NCBI RefSeq assembly: GCF_000251105.1
Contig: NC_017034.1
Span: 1,116,001-1,180,000, forward strand
Direction: 5' to 3'
DNA from: Methanocella conradii HZ254
Lineage (GTDB): Archaea > Halobacteriota > Methanocellia > Methanocellales > Methanocellaceae
DNA length: 64,000 bases
In this document: piece after piece, positions 34,441 to 44,235 of the stretch
Layout of the letters: every line of letters starts with the position of its first letter
Numbering within the stretch: the first letter of the stretch is position 1
The notes under the pieces: generated by a model
What the model was told of the DNA's origin: nothing
Databases searched by the model: none
Seen by the model: the letters and a program-made list of their open reading frames with translations, nothing else
Program-made: the position numbers and the translations under genes

Positions 34441-35487
34441 CCTAGTGTCCTTTAATCTGTAGCATAATGGTATGTTAGTAGCTTTTTCCAGGTCCATAGT
34501 TTAACTGCCAGTCCTTCTATCATTGCGGGCGTCTTTTTGCATTTCAACTTGTGTATGAAGTTCCAGATGAACTGGAAGAGTGCTATGGCGTCGTGTAGTC
34601 TCGGCGCTTTTTTTGTAAATCCTTTTCCTTTCCTGACGAGCCTTGAAAGGAAGTTTCGGAGTATGCTGTTGAAGTTCTCGACGTTAAACGTCTCGATACC
34701 ATTCATAAATGGGTTTCCTATCAACGCCCTTTTTTCCTTGCCCACGACCCTGCCGTTCTCCCTTTTCTTGACTATCTGCCCGTAATCAATGTCCTCGAAG
34801 TACTCGAGAAGAACGTAGAGGTAGTCGTCATTGCCGTCCGAATAAAAAGTGGTCTTTCCACCCTCAAGACAATCTTTTACTCTGGCTATCATTTCCCTGC
34901 ACGTCTCTTTCGTCCATCTGCCAACGCTGAAACTGACAAGAAAATACGATCCTCTACGCAGGCAGGTGTACACCCACAGGTCGCCGCCATCTTCTCCCGG
35001 TTCTAGGTTCCTCTCCTTTTTTTAAAGAACGTCCACGCCTCGTCCATCTCGCGCTCCTCGCTGGCCTTCAACCCCGTGGCTTGCAAATCCTCCACGAACC
35101 CGGCATGACCAGCAAGATCCTTAACTATCCTGCCCACCGTGTCACGATGATGGCCGGTGATACGCTCAATAGCCCGTATCCCCACCTTCTCACATGCCAA
35201 TTTCCCAATAAGCTCTATCTCCTTCTCATCCAAATGCTTGTAATACAAAGGAGTATTAATGGTCTCCACAAAATTCCCGCTACAATACCGGCACATATAC
35301 ACCTGATGCCCAGCACTGTTAAACCCCATCTTAACAATATGCTTCCCTTCTTCAACAAGGTAAAAAGAGCACTCCGAATTCTGACAGGTAATCCCCGCCC
35401 CACAAGTGTTCGGCCTTGCCATTACACCATAATGAACAAAAACACACAAATACATAATAATTATACCATTAAATCACGAACACTGGG
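34441..35487 (-). mobile_element. IS1-family insertion sequence, complete
   Basis: 1047 bases flanked by an 8-bp direct repeat GCTTATTG (34433-34440 and 35488-35495), the expected target duplication size for IS1. The ends are inverted: CCTAGTGTCC on the left against CCCAGTGTTC on the right, with 8 of 10 matching. Inside is an insA-insB type transposase on the minus strand. The intact duplication suggests a fairly recent insertion. It sits immediately after the stop codon of the truncated gene at 35496. Confidence 0.85.
34452..35422 (-). CDS. IS1-family transposase, InsA-InsB joined by probable -1 frameshift
   Basis: The first part (35003-35422, starting 'MARPNTCGAG') has a zinc-binding set (C-x5-C-x4-C then CRYC) and a helix-turn-helix ('VGIRAIERITGHHRDTVGRI'). 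The second part carries the DDE catalytic core with 'DEAWTF', 'YSDGNDDYL' and the Glu in 'FNVENFNSILRN'. The frames differ by -1 and meet at a run of seven As on the minus strand (35017-35023), as in classical IS1 where programmed -1 slippage on an A-run makes the fusion transposase. Slipping there gives continuous family sequence ('ERNLEPGEDGGDLWVYTC'). Confidence 0.82.
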
Positions 35488-35495
35488 GCTTATTG

Positions 35496-36296
35496 CTAAA
35501 TTATAATATATTCAGTTGAGGGGCCTTTCCCAGTACGTCGCAATAGCCCTAATTCTACAAATTTTTTGAGGTGTCGTTCTGCTTTATGATAGTCGTATCC
35601 TGTGAGTTTGGCATATTCAGACTTATTAACTTTAGCCCTCGAAGCAAGTAACAGCCATCCTGTTCTTTCATCTTTTTTGAGAGACTCACGGATTTTTGGA
35701 GCTAGCATTTCAATGGCACTTTCCTGGCTAGTATAAATAGTCAATACAAGATATGGGTCTTCAAAGGTATATTTAGGTAAAGGAAGATGATATTTCTCAG
35801 CGGTGGATTTTAAACTTATTAAGCCTAAACCCCTTTCTTCTGCAAGTCCCATTTGCCGAAATACGTAGTGGAGCGTTGAATTTCGACTTAAAGTGGGTGC
35901 CTTGAATTCCTGCATCTGCTTGATTGTAATTGGAAGGACGGGCGCGCCTGGACTTTTGATCGTTATCGTGTGTTCGGTTATGACTACTTGACATTTTGCG
36001 CCAGCGATATCGTAATCTCGATGGATAAGCGCATTTATAATAGCCTCGCGGATAGTGACAAATGGATAATTATCAAGCTTTCTTTCTCTTAGCATCCTGC
36101 TCCTGTCTAAAAAGGTTGGTAATTTGTCCATGAGCCATTTCTCTAATAGGTCAGGAATCATTATTAGAGAGTAGTTGAAATCACGAATTTCTTCTCCACC
36201 GCCTGGATAGCGTATTGTTCCGAGAAGGCCTGCATGAGGAATAATGTCTCGAGGTTGTTCGCCGAAAAGTAGAATGCCAAAGCCTGTAGAACGCTT
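35496..36296 (-). pseudogene. AlbA_2/ATP-binding regulator, 5'-truncated
   Basis: The C-terminal part of a COG2865-type protein. 'REAIINALIHRDYDIAG' is the GHKL-like ATP-binding part, 'RQMGLAEERGLGLISL' follows, and a winged helix with 'LTGYDYHKAERHLKKFVELG' ends the protein. The reading frame stays family-like upstream of the ATG at 36161 ('FGILLFGEQPRDIIPHAGLL') until a stop at 36297-36299, so the N-terminal DNA-binding domain is missing. The product from 36161 would be 221 residues but is probably not functional. The normal stop is directly beside the IS1 target duplication. Confidence 0.75.
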
Positions 36297-36570
36297 TTAT
36301 AAGATCATGAGACCTTATATCTTAGCTTTTTTGGTTGATTTGAAATTATATTCATCAATGGGCATCTTGTCCTTATCCAAAGCATGACTATAGCATGCAG
36401 GTCTTGCTCCATAAAAACTTAATTTTTCTAGGTATTATGTTGTATATATTGTATGTAATTGTGCATATATTATATTAACATGTGAAGATGAAAACGAAAA
36501 GATTAAATAGTAATAGTATATAGAATAATCTATTAATTATTTAGCATATAATGATATAGGTGTAATTTTC
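36297..36570. other. A+T-rich intergenic region before the interference operon
   Basis: About 270 noncoding bases where composition drops sharply to A+T-rich. Several TATA-like runs lie in 36500-36560 and one of them presumably drives the operon starting at 36571. No repeat or spacer-like unit is seen. Confidence 0.45.
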
Positions 36571-38349
36571 ATGGTGGGTGAGGCTAAACAAGAAATGGGA
36601 GAGTTTATCCAAACAAATAGAGTTTTTTATCCCACTAATGAAGTAGATTTCAAATTAATAGTGCAAATGGCGAGGAAAGAAAACAATCCTAAAATTTTAT
36701 CTGGATTAAATAAAAATGAAATCTATAAAGCCAAACAATTTCTTAGAAAATTAAATGAACCATTATTTTCTAGGTGGCTCTCGCTTAATACTGTTAATGG
36801 TAAATTTGAGAAACCATCGACGATAAAAACAAAATTTTCATACCCATCATCACTAGACCCTTTAATAAATACAACACTACAAACATTGGTAGATGAATTT
36901 TTATATTATCTAGAAGAAAAATATTATGCAGTAATAGAATTTCAAAAAAGTAGTATAATAATTCATTCATTTTATAAAATAGATTTATCAAGTATATTCT
37001 CTGAATTTATCAAGAATAGGTATGATGATACTAAATTGTTATATAGGTGGACATTAATAAAAAATATCTACAACCTCCAAGAATTTCCTTTGATAATACC
37101 TCCACCACTAGAAATTAAAAAAGTTATTCTTGATAATAAATTATCATTGGAAGTAGAAGAAGCAAAAGTCGGATTCGGTGATGATGCAAAAGATTATTGT
37201 ATGTTCTGTGGTAGAGTAGGTAATAACTACTCCGTAGTTACTGGATTTGCCGATTTCTCATCCCAAAGACCACAAAAAGGGTATACTACAACATCTCCAA
37301 AAATTTGTCCTATTTGTGTTTTTTCAATATATGTTTCAGTTGTAAGAACATCTCAAGGGACTGGTCAGCAACAAAAGGATTTAGTAGTATTAAAAACTAT
37401 GAAGAAAGAAGAGCCTTTTGATTACATTTTTAATAGACTTTTAGGTATTTCAACTGGTGATTATATATCTATTACTAATATGTTACAAAAAGAAAATTCA
37501 TATGGAAAAAGTGCACTAACTTATATATCAGCTTCAACATTACCTCTACAAGTCTTAGTTGATGAAGAATTTAATATAAAAAATTTATCTACAAATCAAT
37601 TTCTCGATATAAATAAGTGCATTGTTATAAAAATATTTGAAAGCATTTTGGGACATGGAAAATTTTGGCATCCAGATGATGAACAGGAATATAAAAAAGC
37701 TCATTATGCTATCTTAAGAGGTAATTATTTTTCTTTATTTAAACATATTGGAGTTTTACTTCAAAATAAAGGTAGACAAGGACGTTTAGTACTTGATAAT
37801 GGTATTTATCAATTATTAAAGTACGAGGTGATTAAAATGGAAGACAGGCCAGATATTATTTTTGGGACAGCGCTACTGGTGGATACATTTATACCTAATA
37901 GCGATAGAGAAGATATAAAAACAGAAACGCGAAAGGTAGCATTCTATCTAGAAAAACCTGAAGAGGTTTTATTACGCCTTAGGCAAATCAATAAGGAAAA
38001 AGATTATGCCACTCTTGAAATGGATTTTACTAATAAGGCACAATATAAACTTTTAAAAGATCTTCTTATTAAAATACATGAAGAAGAAGGATATGGTAAC
38101 TTTGAAAAAGAACAGCAAGAAAGAAAACAAATTATAGAGAAAATTGCCAATTTCAAGTATGGAGAAGGTGAAAGATTATTTTTACGATTTGATGATTTAT
38201 TAAAAGTCTATATTTATATTCAAAAGATTCTTTCTCAAAAATATGGTAATAATCCTAAAAAGCTTGAGAAAGAATATTCTGATCTTATAGGACGAATTAA
38301 ATATGCACTAGTTGCAAGACGCCCAGAGCTTATCCAAAGAGGTGAGTAA
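36571..38349 (+). CDS. Type I CRISPR large subunit, zinc-finger type (Csc3/Cas10d- or Cas8-like)
   Basis: A 592-residue protein from a very A+T-rich gene. A four-cysteine zinc finger, C210-x2-C213 and C246-x2-C249, lies in the middle, as in the large subunits of several type I complexes (Cas10d/Csc3, Cas8b). No HD motif and no GGDD polymerase motif is seen, and the length is well below typical Cas10d. Its identity rests on being first in an operon followed by Cas7, Cas5, Cas3'' and Cas3' genes. The likely role is PAM recognition and Cas3 recruitment in the Cascade-like complex. The start ATG at 36571 has AGGTG about nine bases upstream. Confidence 0.7.
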   Translation: MVGEAKQEMGEFIQTNRVFYPTNEVDFKLIVQMARKENNPKILSGLNKNEIYKAKQFLRKLNEPLFSRWLSLNTVNGKFEKPSTIKTKFSYPSSLDPLINTTLQTLVDEFLYYLEEKYYAVIEFQKSSIIIHSFYKIDLSSIFSEFIKNRYDDTKLLYRWTLIKNIYNLQEFPLIIPPPLEIKKVILDNKLSLEVEEAKVGFGDDAKDYCMFCGRVGNNYSVVTGFADFSSQRPQKGYTTTSPKICPICVFSIYVSVVRTSQGTGQQQKDLVVLKTMKKEEPFDYIFNRLLGISTGDYISITNMLQKENSYGKSALTYISASTLPLQVLVDEEFNIKNLSTNQFLDINKCIVIKIFESILGHGKFWHPDDEQEYKKAHYAILRGNYFSLFKHIGVLLQNKGRQGRLVLDNGIYQLLKYEVIKMEDRPDIIFGTALLVDTFIPNSDREDIKTETRKVAFYLEKPEEVLLRLRQINKEKDYATLEMDFTNKAQYKLLKDLLIKIHEEEGYGNFEKEQQERKQIIEKIANFKYGEGERLFLRFDDLLKVYIYIQKILSQKYGNNPKKLEKEYSDLIGRIKYALVARRPELIQRGE

Positions 38350-38350
38350 A

Positions 38351-39322
38351 ATGAGAATAAATATGGATATTTATGCTATCGTAGAAGCAACACAAGAGCT
38401 GCATTTTGGTAATGTAAAAGATTTAAATGTGAACAGGATAGAACTCGTCACAGTACCCACATTAGATGGAGAAATAGAAAAATTATATATGAGTCCAACA
38501 AAAGTAAGAGGAGTAGCGCGCAGAGCTTTGATGTGGAAGTTAAATGATTTAGGAGACGAACAAATTAAATCTTGTGGAATCCCAGCTACCTGTGGAAAAT
38601 GTGACCTATGTAAGCTTTTTGGTGGATTGATGACAACATCTGGGGCTGATGAAGGCTCAATTGCGAGCAGAGTTTTCCAGGCTGGCGGTGTGGCAATCCA
38701 AGAGATCTCTCCAGATATTAAACAAAGATTATGCTCACCATCATATATATTGGAAGGGCAAATCGGTCAATATGATAAAGAAAAAATTAAAAATTTACTT
38801 AAAAATAAAGGTATAAATGAGAAGGATCTAGAAAGGCTTTCGACGCCAATGCCTTATGAAAAAGAATATGTGGAAGCAAGTGCTCTATTTCCAATTTATT
38901 GGCATTCTCTGTTATTAGAAACTGAGAAAGGTGATAGGAAGTTATCAGAACCACAAATGGTGGCATATAGTTTCTTGGAATCTCTAAAAAGGATAGGAGC
39001 AGGTCATCCAAAAGGTGCTGATATTTTCCATTATAGTTGGGATGGTAAAGGAAGGGATGAGCCACTTTTAGTTGTAGATATATATACGGAGCCATTGGGC
39101 AAGAGACCTATTATAAGTCCAATGATTACAGATGCTAAAAAAGCGATTAATGAGTTCATTGAAAAAGCTAATTTAACACAAACAAAAGATGGGAAATTTG
39201 AACGTTATAAGGGGGACAATGCGGAATCCCTATTAAGATGTTTAGCAAGCGGTGAACCCACTAGTTCAATTTTGTTAAAATCGAGTGAGACATCAGCTAG
39301 TACTATAAATAATAAAAAATAA
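38351..39322 (+). CDS. Cas7-family backbone protein, Csc2-like
   Basis: A 323-residue RAMP-type protein. A cysteine cluster in 'SCGIPATCGKCDLCKLFGG' is followed by 'EGSIASRVFQAGGVAI', the arrangement seen in Csc2 (type I-D Cas7, zinc-containing) and in Csm3-like proteins. Cas7 subunits coat the crRNA spacer. I start at the ATG at 38351, which has GAGGTGA before it; a longer frame from 38312 would overlap the large-subunit gene. Same A+T-rich codon use as its neighbours. I-D-like assignment is by motif only. Confidence 0.72.
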   Translation: MRINMDIYAIVEATQELHFGNVKDLNVNRIELVTVPTLDGEIEKLYMSPTKVRGVARRALMWKLNDLGDEQIKSCGIPATCGKCDLCKLFGGLMTTSGADEGSIASRVFQAGGVAIQEISPDIKQRLCSPSYILEGQIGQYDKEKIKNLLKNKGINEKDLERLSTPMPYEKEYVEASALFPIYWHSLLLETEKGDRKLSEPQMVAYSFLESLKRIGAGHPKGADIFHYSWDGKGRDEPLLVVDIYTEPLGKRPIISPMITDAKKAINEFIEKANLTQTKDGKFERYKGDNAESLLRCLASGEPTSSILLKSSETSASTINNKK

Positions 39323-39343
39323 TAACAAGCTCATCGAGGTTTT

Positions 39344-40297
39344 ATGTTTTTAAAACTAATAGAGATAACCCCAACGTCAGTATTAACCTTTAGAAAAGTT
39401 CCTATGTCTCATAAAAAAATAGATACTTATAATTTTATTCCTCCAACAACTCTTTCTGGTTATCTTTATCGGTTACTAAAATTAGCCCAGAAAGAAGAAC
39501 TTCCAGTTCCTCGAAGGTTCAAAACTACTACACCAAATATTGATGAGTATTATATTTTAGAAACGAAATATAGTGGAGTTCTTAGTCTTGGTGCATACTC
39601 ATCAAATTCAAAATCTTTTACGAGTTTTAGGATGGGGTACCAGCATGTTGGAAAAGGTCATTCAATAGCAGATGGTTTAGATATTTTTGATCCAACAGAA
39701 AATGAAGTGATAAGTTTAATTCAACAAAAAATTAATAATGGTTGTTTGGAATCAATCGGTATAGAAACATTTATTAATGAATATAAAAAATCTAATTTAA
39801 ACAAATATTATAAACGCGGAGTATACAAAGCGGTCTTACTTGGGCATGATGTTCCAAAATGGAGCACCTTTAAAAAGGAAGAACGAAGACAACCATTGGA
39901 TTGGAGTTATAATGTTACTGAGAAATATTATGGCTTACTTATTTCGAAAAATGCACCCACTTTAGATAAATTCGATATTTTAATAAATTATGGTTTTAAG
40001 ATAGGTAAAGAAGGATTTGCATTCATTTCTAAAATTTTTAAAACTGCTGAGTTAAAATTACAAAAAGGAGTGTTTATATCATCTACCTTAGTTCCAGCTT
40101 CCCTAGAATCTTTAAAAATTTTAAAAGGTAATGGTTTAGAAAGCATATACTATTTTAGACGAGATTCTCAATCATTTGTAAAAAATGTGTTCTTTTTAAA
40201 TGGTACAGAAGCAGAGGGGGAATATTTAACTTCTACAGTAGAAGATATTAATATAAATATTCCAGCAAAATTTGTAGATATCTTAGGGTGGATTTAA
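39344..40297 (+). CDS. cas5: Cas5-family protein
   Basis: A 317-residue RAMP protein. The N-terminal 'TFRKVPMSHKKIDTYNFIPP' leading into 'TTLSGYLYRLL' is the Cas5-type start, where the first strand and a helix grip the 5' handle of the crRNA. There is a glycine-containing loop region further on. GAGG precedes the ATG at 39344. It could equally be called Csc1-like given the Csc2-like neighbour. It ends one base before the HD gene. Confidence 0.72.
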   Translation: MFLKLIEITPTSVLTFRKVPMSHKKIDTYNFIPPTTLSGYLYRLLKLAQKEELPVPRRFKTTTPNIDEYYILETKYSGVLSLGAYSSNSKSFTSFRMGYQHVGKGHSIADGLDIFDPTENEVISLIQQKINNGCLESIGIETFINEYKKSNLNKYYKRGVYKAVLLGHDVPKWSTFKKEERRQPLDWSYNVTEKYYGLLISKNAPTLDKFDILINYGFKIGKEGFAFISKIFKTAELKLQKGVFISSTLVPASLESLKILKGNGLESIYYFRRDSQSFVKNVFFLNGTEAEGEYLTSTVEDININIPAKFVDILGWI

Positions 40298-40298
40298 T

Positions 40299-41048
40299 AT
40301 GTTAAATGGAATTGCGAAGACTATTCGAAAGCCAGATGAAATAATTTTTATTGATATAGATTCACATAATACGAATCTGGTTAAAATTATTGAGGCGTTT
40401 TCGAATAATTTTACTGGGAATATGACTATTTTAAAGAAAGCTGCTTCTATTCACGATCTCTGGAAAAGCAGGACTTTAAAGGCAGACGCTATTCTAAATG
40501 GCGGCAATCTTTTTCCTAATCATGGCGCCGAGTTTCCTTCGTATCTTGTTGATAAAGATTTTAATGAAATCGAGTTTAATGTCATCAATCGTAGAAAAAA
40601 TTATGAAAAATATTATATTCTTAATCTTATTCGATTACATCATTCTGGATTTAACACTTTTAATCTTTATAAAGTAGTCGATTTTATCTACGAATCAGAA
40701 AAAAATATATATGAACAAATAAATAATTTTATTCATGATTGGTATGCTTTAAAGACTGCGGATTGGATCGATAGCGCTATATTATCATACGTTTTTCAAG
40801 GAATTGATTTGGAAAAGGATTTAAAATCTGACTTGGAAGTAACTCAAGAAGACGAAAATAATTTTTTTATCGTTCCAGAAGGCGTTTTTATTGGAAGTAC
40901 AAAATTATGTTACAATTTTTATTCGATGAAAACGGCTAAGATAAAGGAAATAATAAAAAGCGAAAAAATAAATGCTGGGAGAACTCTTAATAGTATTTTT
41001 TTAGATGCGAAAAAAGATGTTAGGGAGGTAACACTATATGGAAATTGA
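40299..41048 (+). CDS. cas3'': Stand-alone HD nuclease Cas3''
   Basis: A 249-residue HD-domain protein. Metal-binding residues can be placed as H23, H52-D53, H75, H114-H115 and D154, giving the H...HD...H...HH...D pattern of Cas3'' nucleases. It degrades target DNA that the helicase feeds to it. In type I-A the HD and helicase are also separate, whereas in type I-D the HD is fused to Cas10d, so this split gene does not fit plain I-D. It overlaps the helicase start by 11 bases. Confidence 0.8.
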   Translation: MLNGIAKTIRKPDEIIFIDIDSHNTNLVKIIEAFSNNFTGNMTILKKAASIHDLWKSRTLKADAILNGGNLFPNHGAEFPSYLVDKDFNEIEFNVINRRKNYEKYYILNLIRLHHSGFNTFNLYKVVDFIYESEKNIYEQINNFIHDWYALKTADWIDSAILSYVFQGIDLEKDLKSDLEVTQEDENNFFIVPEGVFIGSTKLCYNFYSMKTAKIKEIIKSEKINAGRTLNSIFLDAKKDVREVTLYGN

Positions 41049-43089
41049 AGAAGCATATAAAATATTTAATGATAAATTTATACCTCGTGAACATCAGCGT
41101 AGATGTTGGGAACTATTAGATAATAATTTAATCTCAGGGATAACGCTTCTTTCTGGTACCGGCTCTGGTAAAACCGAAGCTATTTTAATACCATCTTTAA
41201 TAAAAGATAAAAAATTAGTATTGATTTATCCAACAAGAAGTTTAGTAAATGATCAGATATTAAGATTGAAAGATTATATCAAAAAACTAATCTTAAAAAA
41301 TGAGATAAGTAAGACTATTAGTATTGATATTGGTGATGAGGAATATGCTCTTCAATATACAAAATTTAACGAGAAGTCTATTAATAGAATATTGAATCAA
41401 GTCAAATATTGGTATAGAATTCAAAAGTTAAAAGAAATTAAAATTAAAGTATTAATTGATAAGAATGAAACCGAAGAAAAAATTAGCATAGATAAATTGC
41501 AAAATAAATTAGAAAATTATATCCACAGTTTGAAAAATTTTGAATTGATATATCAAATTGGTCCTTATACTACTATAGAGATTAATCATCTTAATGAAAA
41601 TGTATCTTATGTTATACGAAAAACTAAAAAGCACTATTTTGGAGGAGACGTAATACTTACAACTTTAGATAAATTTTTATATCGTTTTTTTGCATATGGT
41701 GAGCAAAAATGGAATTTGATTTATCCATATAGGTTATACATGAATGAACTTACTACTGGAAGGCTCGTAATATGTTTCGATGAAGCACATTTGTATGATT
41801 CTGTATCATATACAAATTTTATCAATCTACTCTCCACATTAATAAGTAATAACATTAAAGTCGTTGTAATGTCTGCCACTCTACCACAAGAATTTTTAAA
41901 TATGTCAGAAACGAAGCTAGGAATGGCCGTCGTAAATGGCGAAGACTCTAAAGGTAATAAGACTTATAAAATTATAGATGATGAAAATCGAGATGAAAAA
42001 ATAATTGAGATAATAAATAAAAATATAGGTAAAAAAATTATAATTGTGAGAAATACTGTGAGAAATGCCTATAATATATATGAACGATTAATAAAATTTT
42101 CTAATAACAATTTATATAATGGTGTACCTGTATTTTTCTACCATGGACGATTATTTTCATATATTAAATCACAAATTTATGAAGCGATTAAAGAATTGGA
42201 TGAAGTTAACAAACCGTATATTTTGATTACCACTCATGCTATAGAAGTTGGTTGTGACCTTAATGCTGAGCTATTAATTACTGATTATTGCAATCCGGAT
42301 CAATTAATACAGAGAGCAGGAAGATGTGCAAGAAAAAAAGAATCAAAAGGAATTCTTTTTATAATCGGAAAAGAATTTCAAGATGAAATTGAAAATTATT
42401 TAAGAGATCCAGTAGCATATAACTATGAAGTATATAATAGCATATTAGAAGAAAATAATGGTGGAAATCTCATTGAAGAAATGATAAGAAAGGAGACTAT
42501 TAGACCGAACCTTAAAAAAGAAGACCTTACCGACGCTCTTTTTCATCTTCTATATTCTTATGTTTATGAATTTGATCGGACAAGAGAAAAATTACACGAA
42601 AGTGGCATTATCTCAACACGTTCTTGGATTCCTTCAATTAAACTATTCTGGGTTAAAAAAGAATCCGATTTCGGTGAGATTAGAAAATGGTCGAAAGATA
42701 ATAGTATAAATGATGTACTTTTAATGATGCGTGAAAAGAACTTATTATATAATTTTGATCCATTATCTATATCTATAGATATGTTAAGCACACAAGATTC
42801 ATTGAAGGTATCGGATCTTAAAGAGAATTATCTAATTTTCGCTATTCAAGATTCAGAAAGCGATGACGGCTATGTAAAAGGAAAAATCAATCCATATCTT
42901 CATGAAATTTATGTCATTTATAAATCTCAAGGTTATCCAAATATTAATCCCAAGGATGGTTTAATTCAATTACCTAAAATTTTCGAGAAGAAAGAGAAAG
43001 GTATCAAAATTGAAATATCGGTTAAAAAGCAGATATTATTACCTGAATCACAATATGATAGAAAAATTGAATATTTAAACATAACGTAG
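41038..43089 (+). CDS. cas3': CRISPR helicase Cas3'
   Basis: A 683-residue superfamily 2 helicase. Walker A is SGTGSGKTE around residues 39-47, the DEAH box is residues 248-251, motif III is SATLP, and motif VI is 'QLIQRAGRCARKKE'. There is no HD domain; that is supplied by the previous gene. A long insertion between motifs Ia and II (residues about 90-200) is rich in Lys/Glu. It unwinds the non-target strand after Cascade binds. This is the last gene of the A+T-rich cassette; composition returns to host-like at about 43170. Confidence 0.92.
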   Translation: MEIEEAYKIFNDKFIPREHQRRCWELLDNNLISGITLLSGTGSGKTEAILIPSLIKDKKLVLIYPTRSLVNDQILRLKDYIKKLILKNEISKTISIDIGDEEYALQYTKFNEKSINRILNQVKYWYRIQKLKEIKIKVLIDKNETEEKISIDKLQNKLENYIHSLKNFELIYQIGPYTTIEINHLNENVSYVIRKTKKHYFGGDVILTTLDKFLYRFFAYGEQKWNLIYPYRLYMNELTTGRLVICFDEAHLYDSVSYTNFINLLSTLISNNIKVVVMSATLPQEFLNMSETKLGMAVVNGEDSKGNKTYKIIDDENRDEKIIEIINKNIGKKIIIVRNTVRNAYNIYERLIKFSNNNLYNGVPVFFYHGRLFSYIKSQIYEAIKELDEVNKPYILITTHAIEVGCDLNAELLITDYCNPDQLIQRAGRCARKKESKGILFIIGKEFQDEIENYLRDPVAYNYEVYNSILEENNGGNLIEEMIRKETIRPNLKKEDLTDALFHLLYSYVYEFDRTREKLHESGIISTRSWIPSIKLFWVKKESDFGEIRKWSKDNSINDVLLMMREKNLLYNFDPLSISIDMLSTQDSLKVSDLKENYLIFAIQDSESDDGYVKGKINPYLHEIYVIYKSQGYPNINPKDGLIQLPKIFEKKEKGIKIEISVKKQILLPESQYDRKIEYLNIT

Positions 43090-43178
43090 GTGTTATCGTT
43101 GTCTTCTAATTATATTGAATTTTACTTTATTTTGTATCTTTTGACAAATATTTTCATAGTTAATATTTGAGGATTACC

Positions 43179-44081
43179 ATGCTCCCCCTTTCTAAGCTTT
43201 CCGCCCGCCTAACCTTCCCCGGCCCCGTTACCTTCCCCTATTGGATGGGCAACACGTTCAGGGGCGGCACAGGGGTACACCTTAGAAGGGCCTGCTGCCC
43301 AAACCTGGAAAAGGATTGCTACACTTGTGAGATCAGTGGGGATTGTATCTTCTTTTATACTCACATGAAAAAAGACTCGAAGGTGGGCTATGGCGCCCCG
43401 CCTAAGCCAATCGTATTGGTCCCCCCGTTCTTTGGCAAAAGCTTCACAGTCGAAAAAGACGCCTACCTCGACGTCAGCATCCTTCTTTTCGGCAAGTTCA
43501 TACGGTACTTGCCGCACGCCATCCTGGGGCTTAGCATGCTCGGCCAGAATGGCATAGGCTCGGAGCGGAGGTATGGGGTCAACCGGTTCAATATAGCTGA
43601 GATAAGGTGCGCTTTATCGGGTCAGCGAGTCTATGATGGTAATACGATCAACGTCGAAGCCATGAAAGTCATCGACATAATGGACTACGCAAACGGCCAC
43701 GACATGCCAGACGACTATGTCTCGATAGGGTTCGAGACGCCCATGGTGATGAAGACGGGGGCGTTCCCCCCTACGCTCGACAAGCTCATCGACATGGTCC
43801 GCCAGCGTCTAATCCTCTACGTTAACGAGTATGGCGACGGCACGAAAATCCCGGAATTCCAGTGCACAGCCCACACAAAATCCTCCGCCATGCACTTCCA
43901 CAAGCTTAAAAGGGCCTCACAGCGGGCTGGAAAAGGCGAGATACACGCATACACGGGCACGGCCTTATACAAAATAGCAAGCATGGACGAAGAGGCAAAA
44001 AGGCTCCTAAAAATCGGGGAGCTTATCGGCGCAGGGCCAAAGCCATCGTTTGGGCTGGGATTCTATAATATAACCGAGTAA
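43179..44081 (+). CDS. cas6: CRISPR endoribonuclease Cas6
   Basis: About 300 residues. The C-terminal glycine-rich loop 'IGAGPKPSFGLGFYNI' is the Cas6/RAMP signature, and a cysteine group near residue 40 (C-x6-C-x2-C) is a variant found in some archaeal Cas6 proteins. Cas6 cuts the pre-crRNA inside the repeat, leaving the 8-base ATTGAAAG handle. The ATG at 43179 has GAGG six bases upstream; a TTG at 43167 is possible. Unlike the five genes before it, its codon use matches the host, so it probably belongs to the older locus with the adaptation genes. Confidence 0.88.
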   Translation: MLPLSKLSARLTFPGPVTFPYWMGNTFRGGTGVHLRRACCPNLEKDCYTCEISGDCIFFYTHMKKDSKVGYGAPPKPIVLVPPFFGKSFTVEKDAYLDVSILLFGKFIRYLPHAILGLSMLGQNGIGSERRYGVNRFNIAEIRCALSGQRVYDGNTINVEAMKVIDIMDYANGHDMPDDYVSIGFETPMVMKTGAFPPTLDKLIDMVRQRLILYVNEYGDGTKIPEFQCTAHTKSSAMHFHKLKRASQRAGKGEIHAYTGTALYKIASMDEEAKRLLKIGELIGAGPKPSFGLGFYNITE

Positions 44082-44235
44082 ACATATTTTCAAAATCCCC
44101 CGGCCAGTAATAGAATCATGAGACTTAATAGGGTTTAAGTCTCTAACCCGATGGTTCCATTCTTATTAGATTGCCCGAAGGGCAATCGAACTAGGGGGTC
44201 CGCGAGGGGGGCGTAGCGTAGCGAAGCCCCCTTCA
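44082..44235. other. Hairpin-rich region after cas6
   Basis: Three possible hairpins: GAGACTTAA/TTAAGTCTC (44120-44143), GATTGCCC-GAA-GGGCAATC (about 44168-44186) and GGGGGC/GCCCCC around 44204-44232. They may terminate the cas transcript. No gene is present. Confidence 0.5.

Noticed and set aside
35003..35030. IS1 transposase as an ordinary frameshift pseudogene
   Set aside because: The break is a -1 shift at a run of seven As, as in known IS1 programmed frameshifting, and ends and target duplication are intact.
36571..38349. Type III Cas10 (cyclic oligoadenylate synthase)
   Set aside because: No GGDD palm motif was found, and neighbouring cas3 genes indicate type I.
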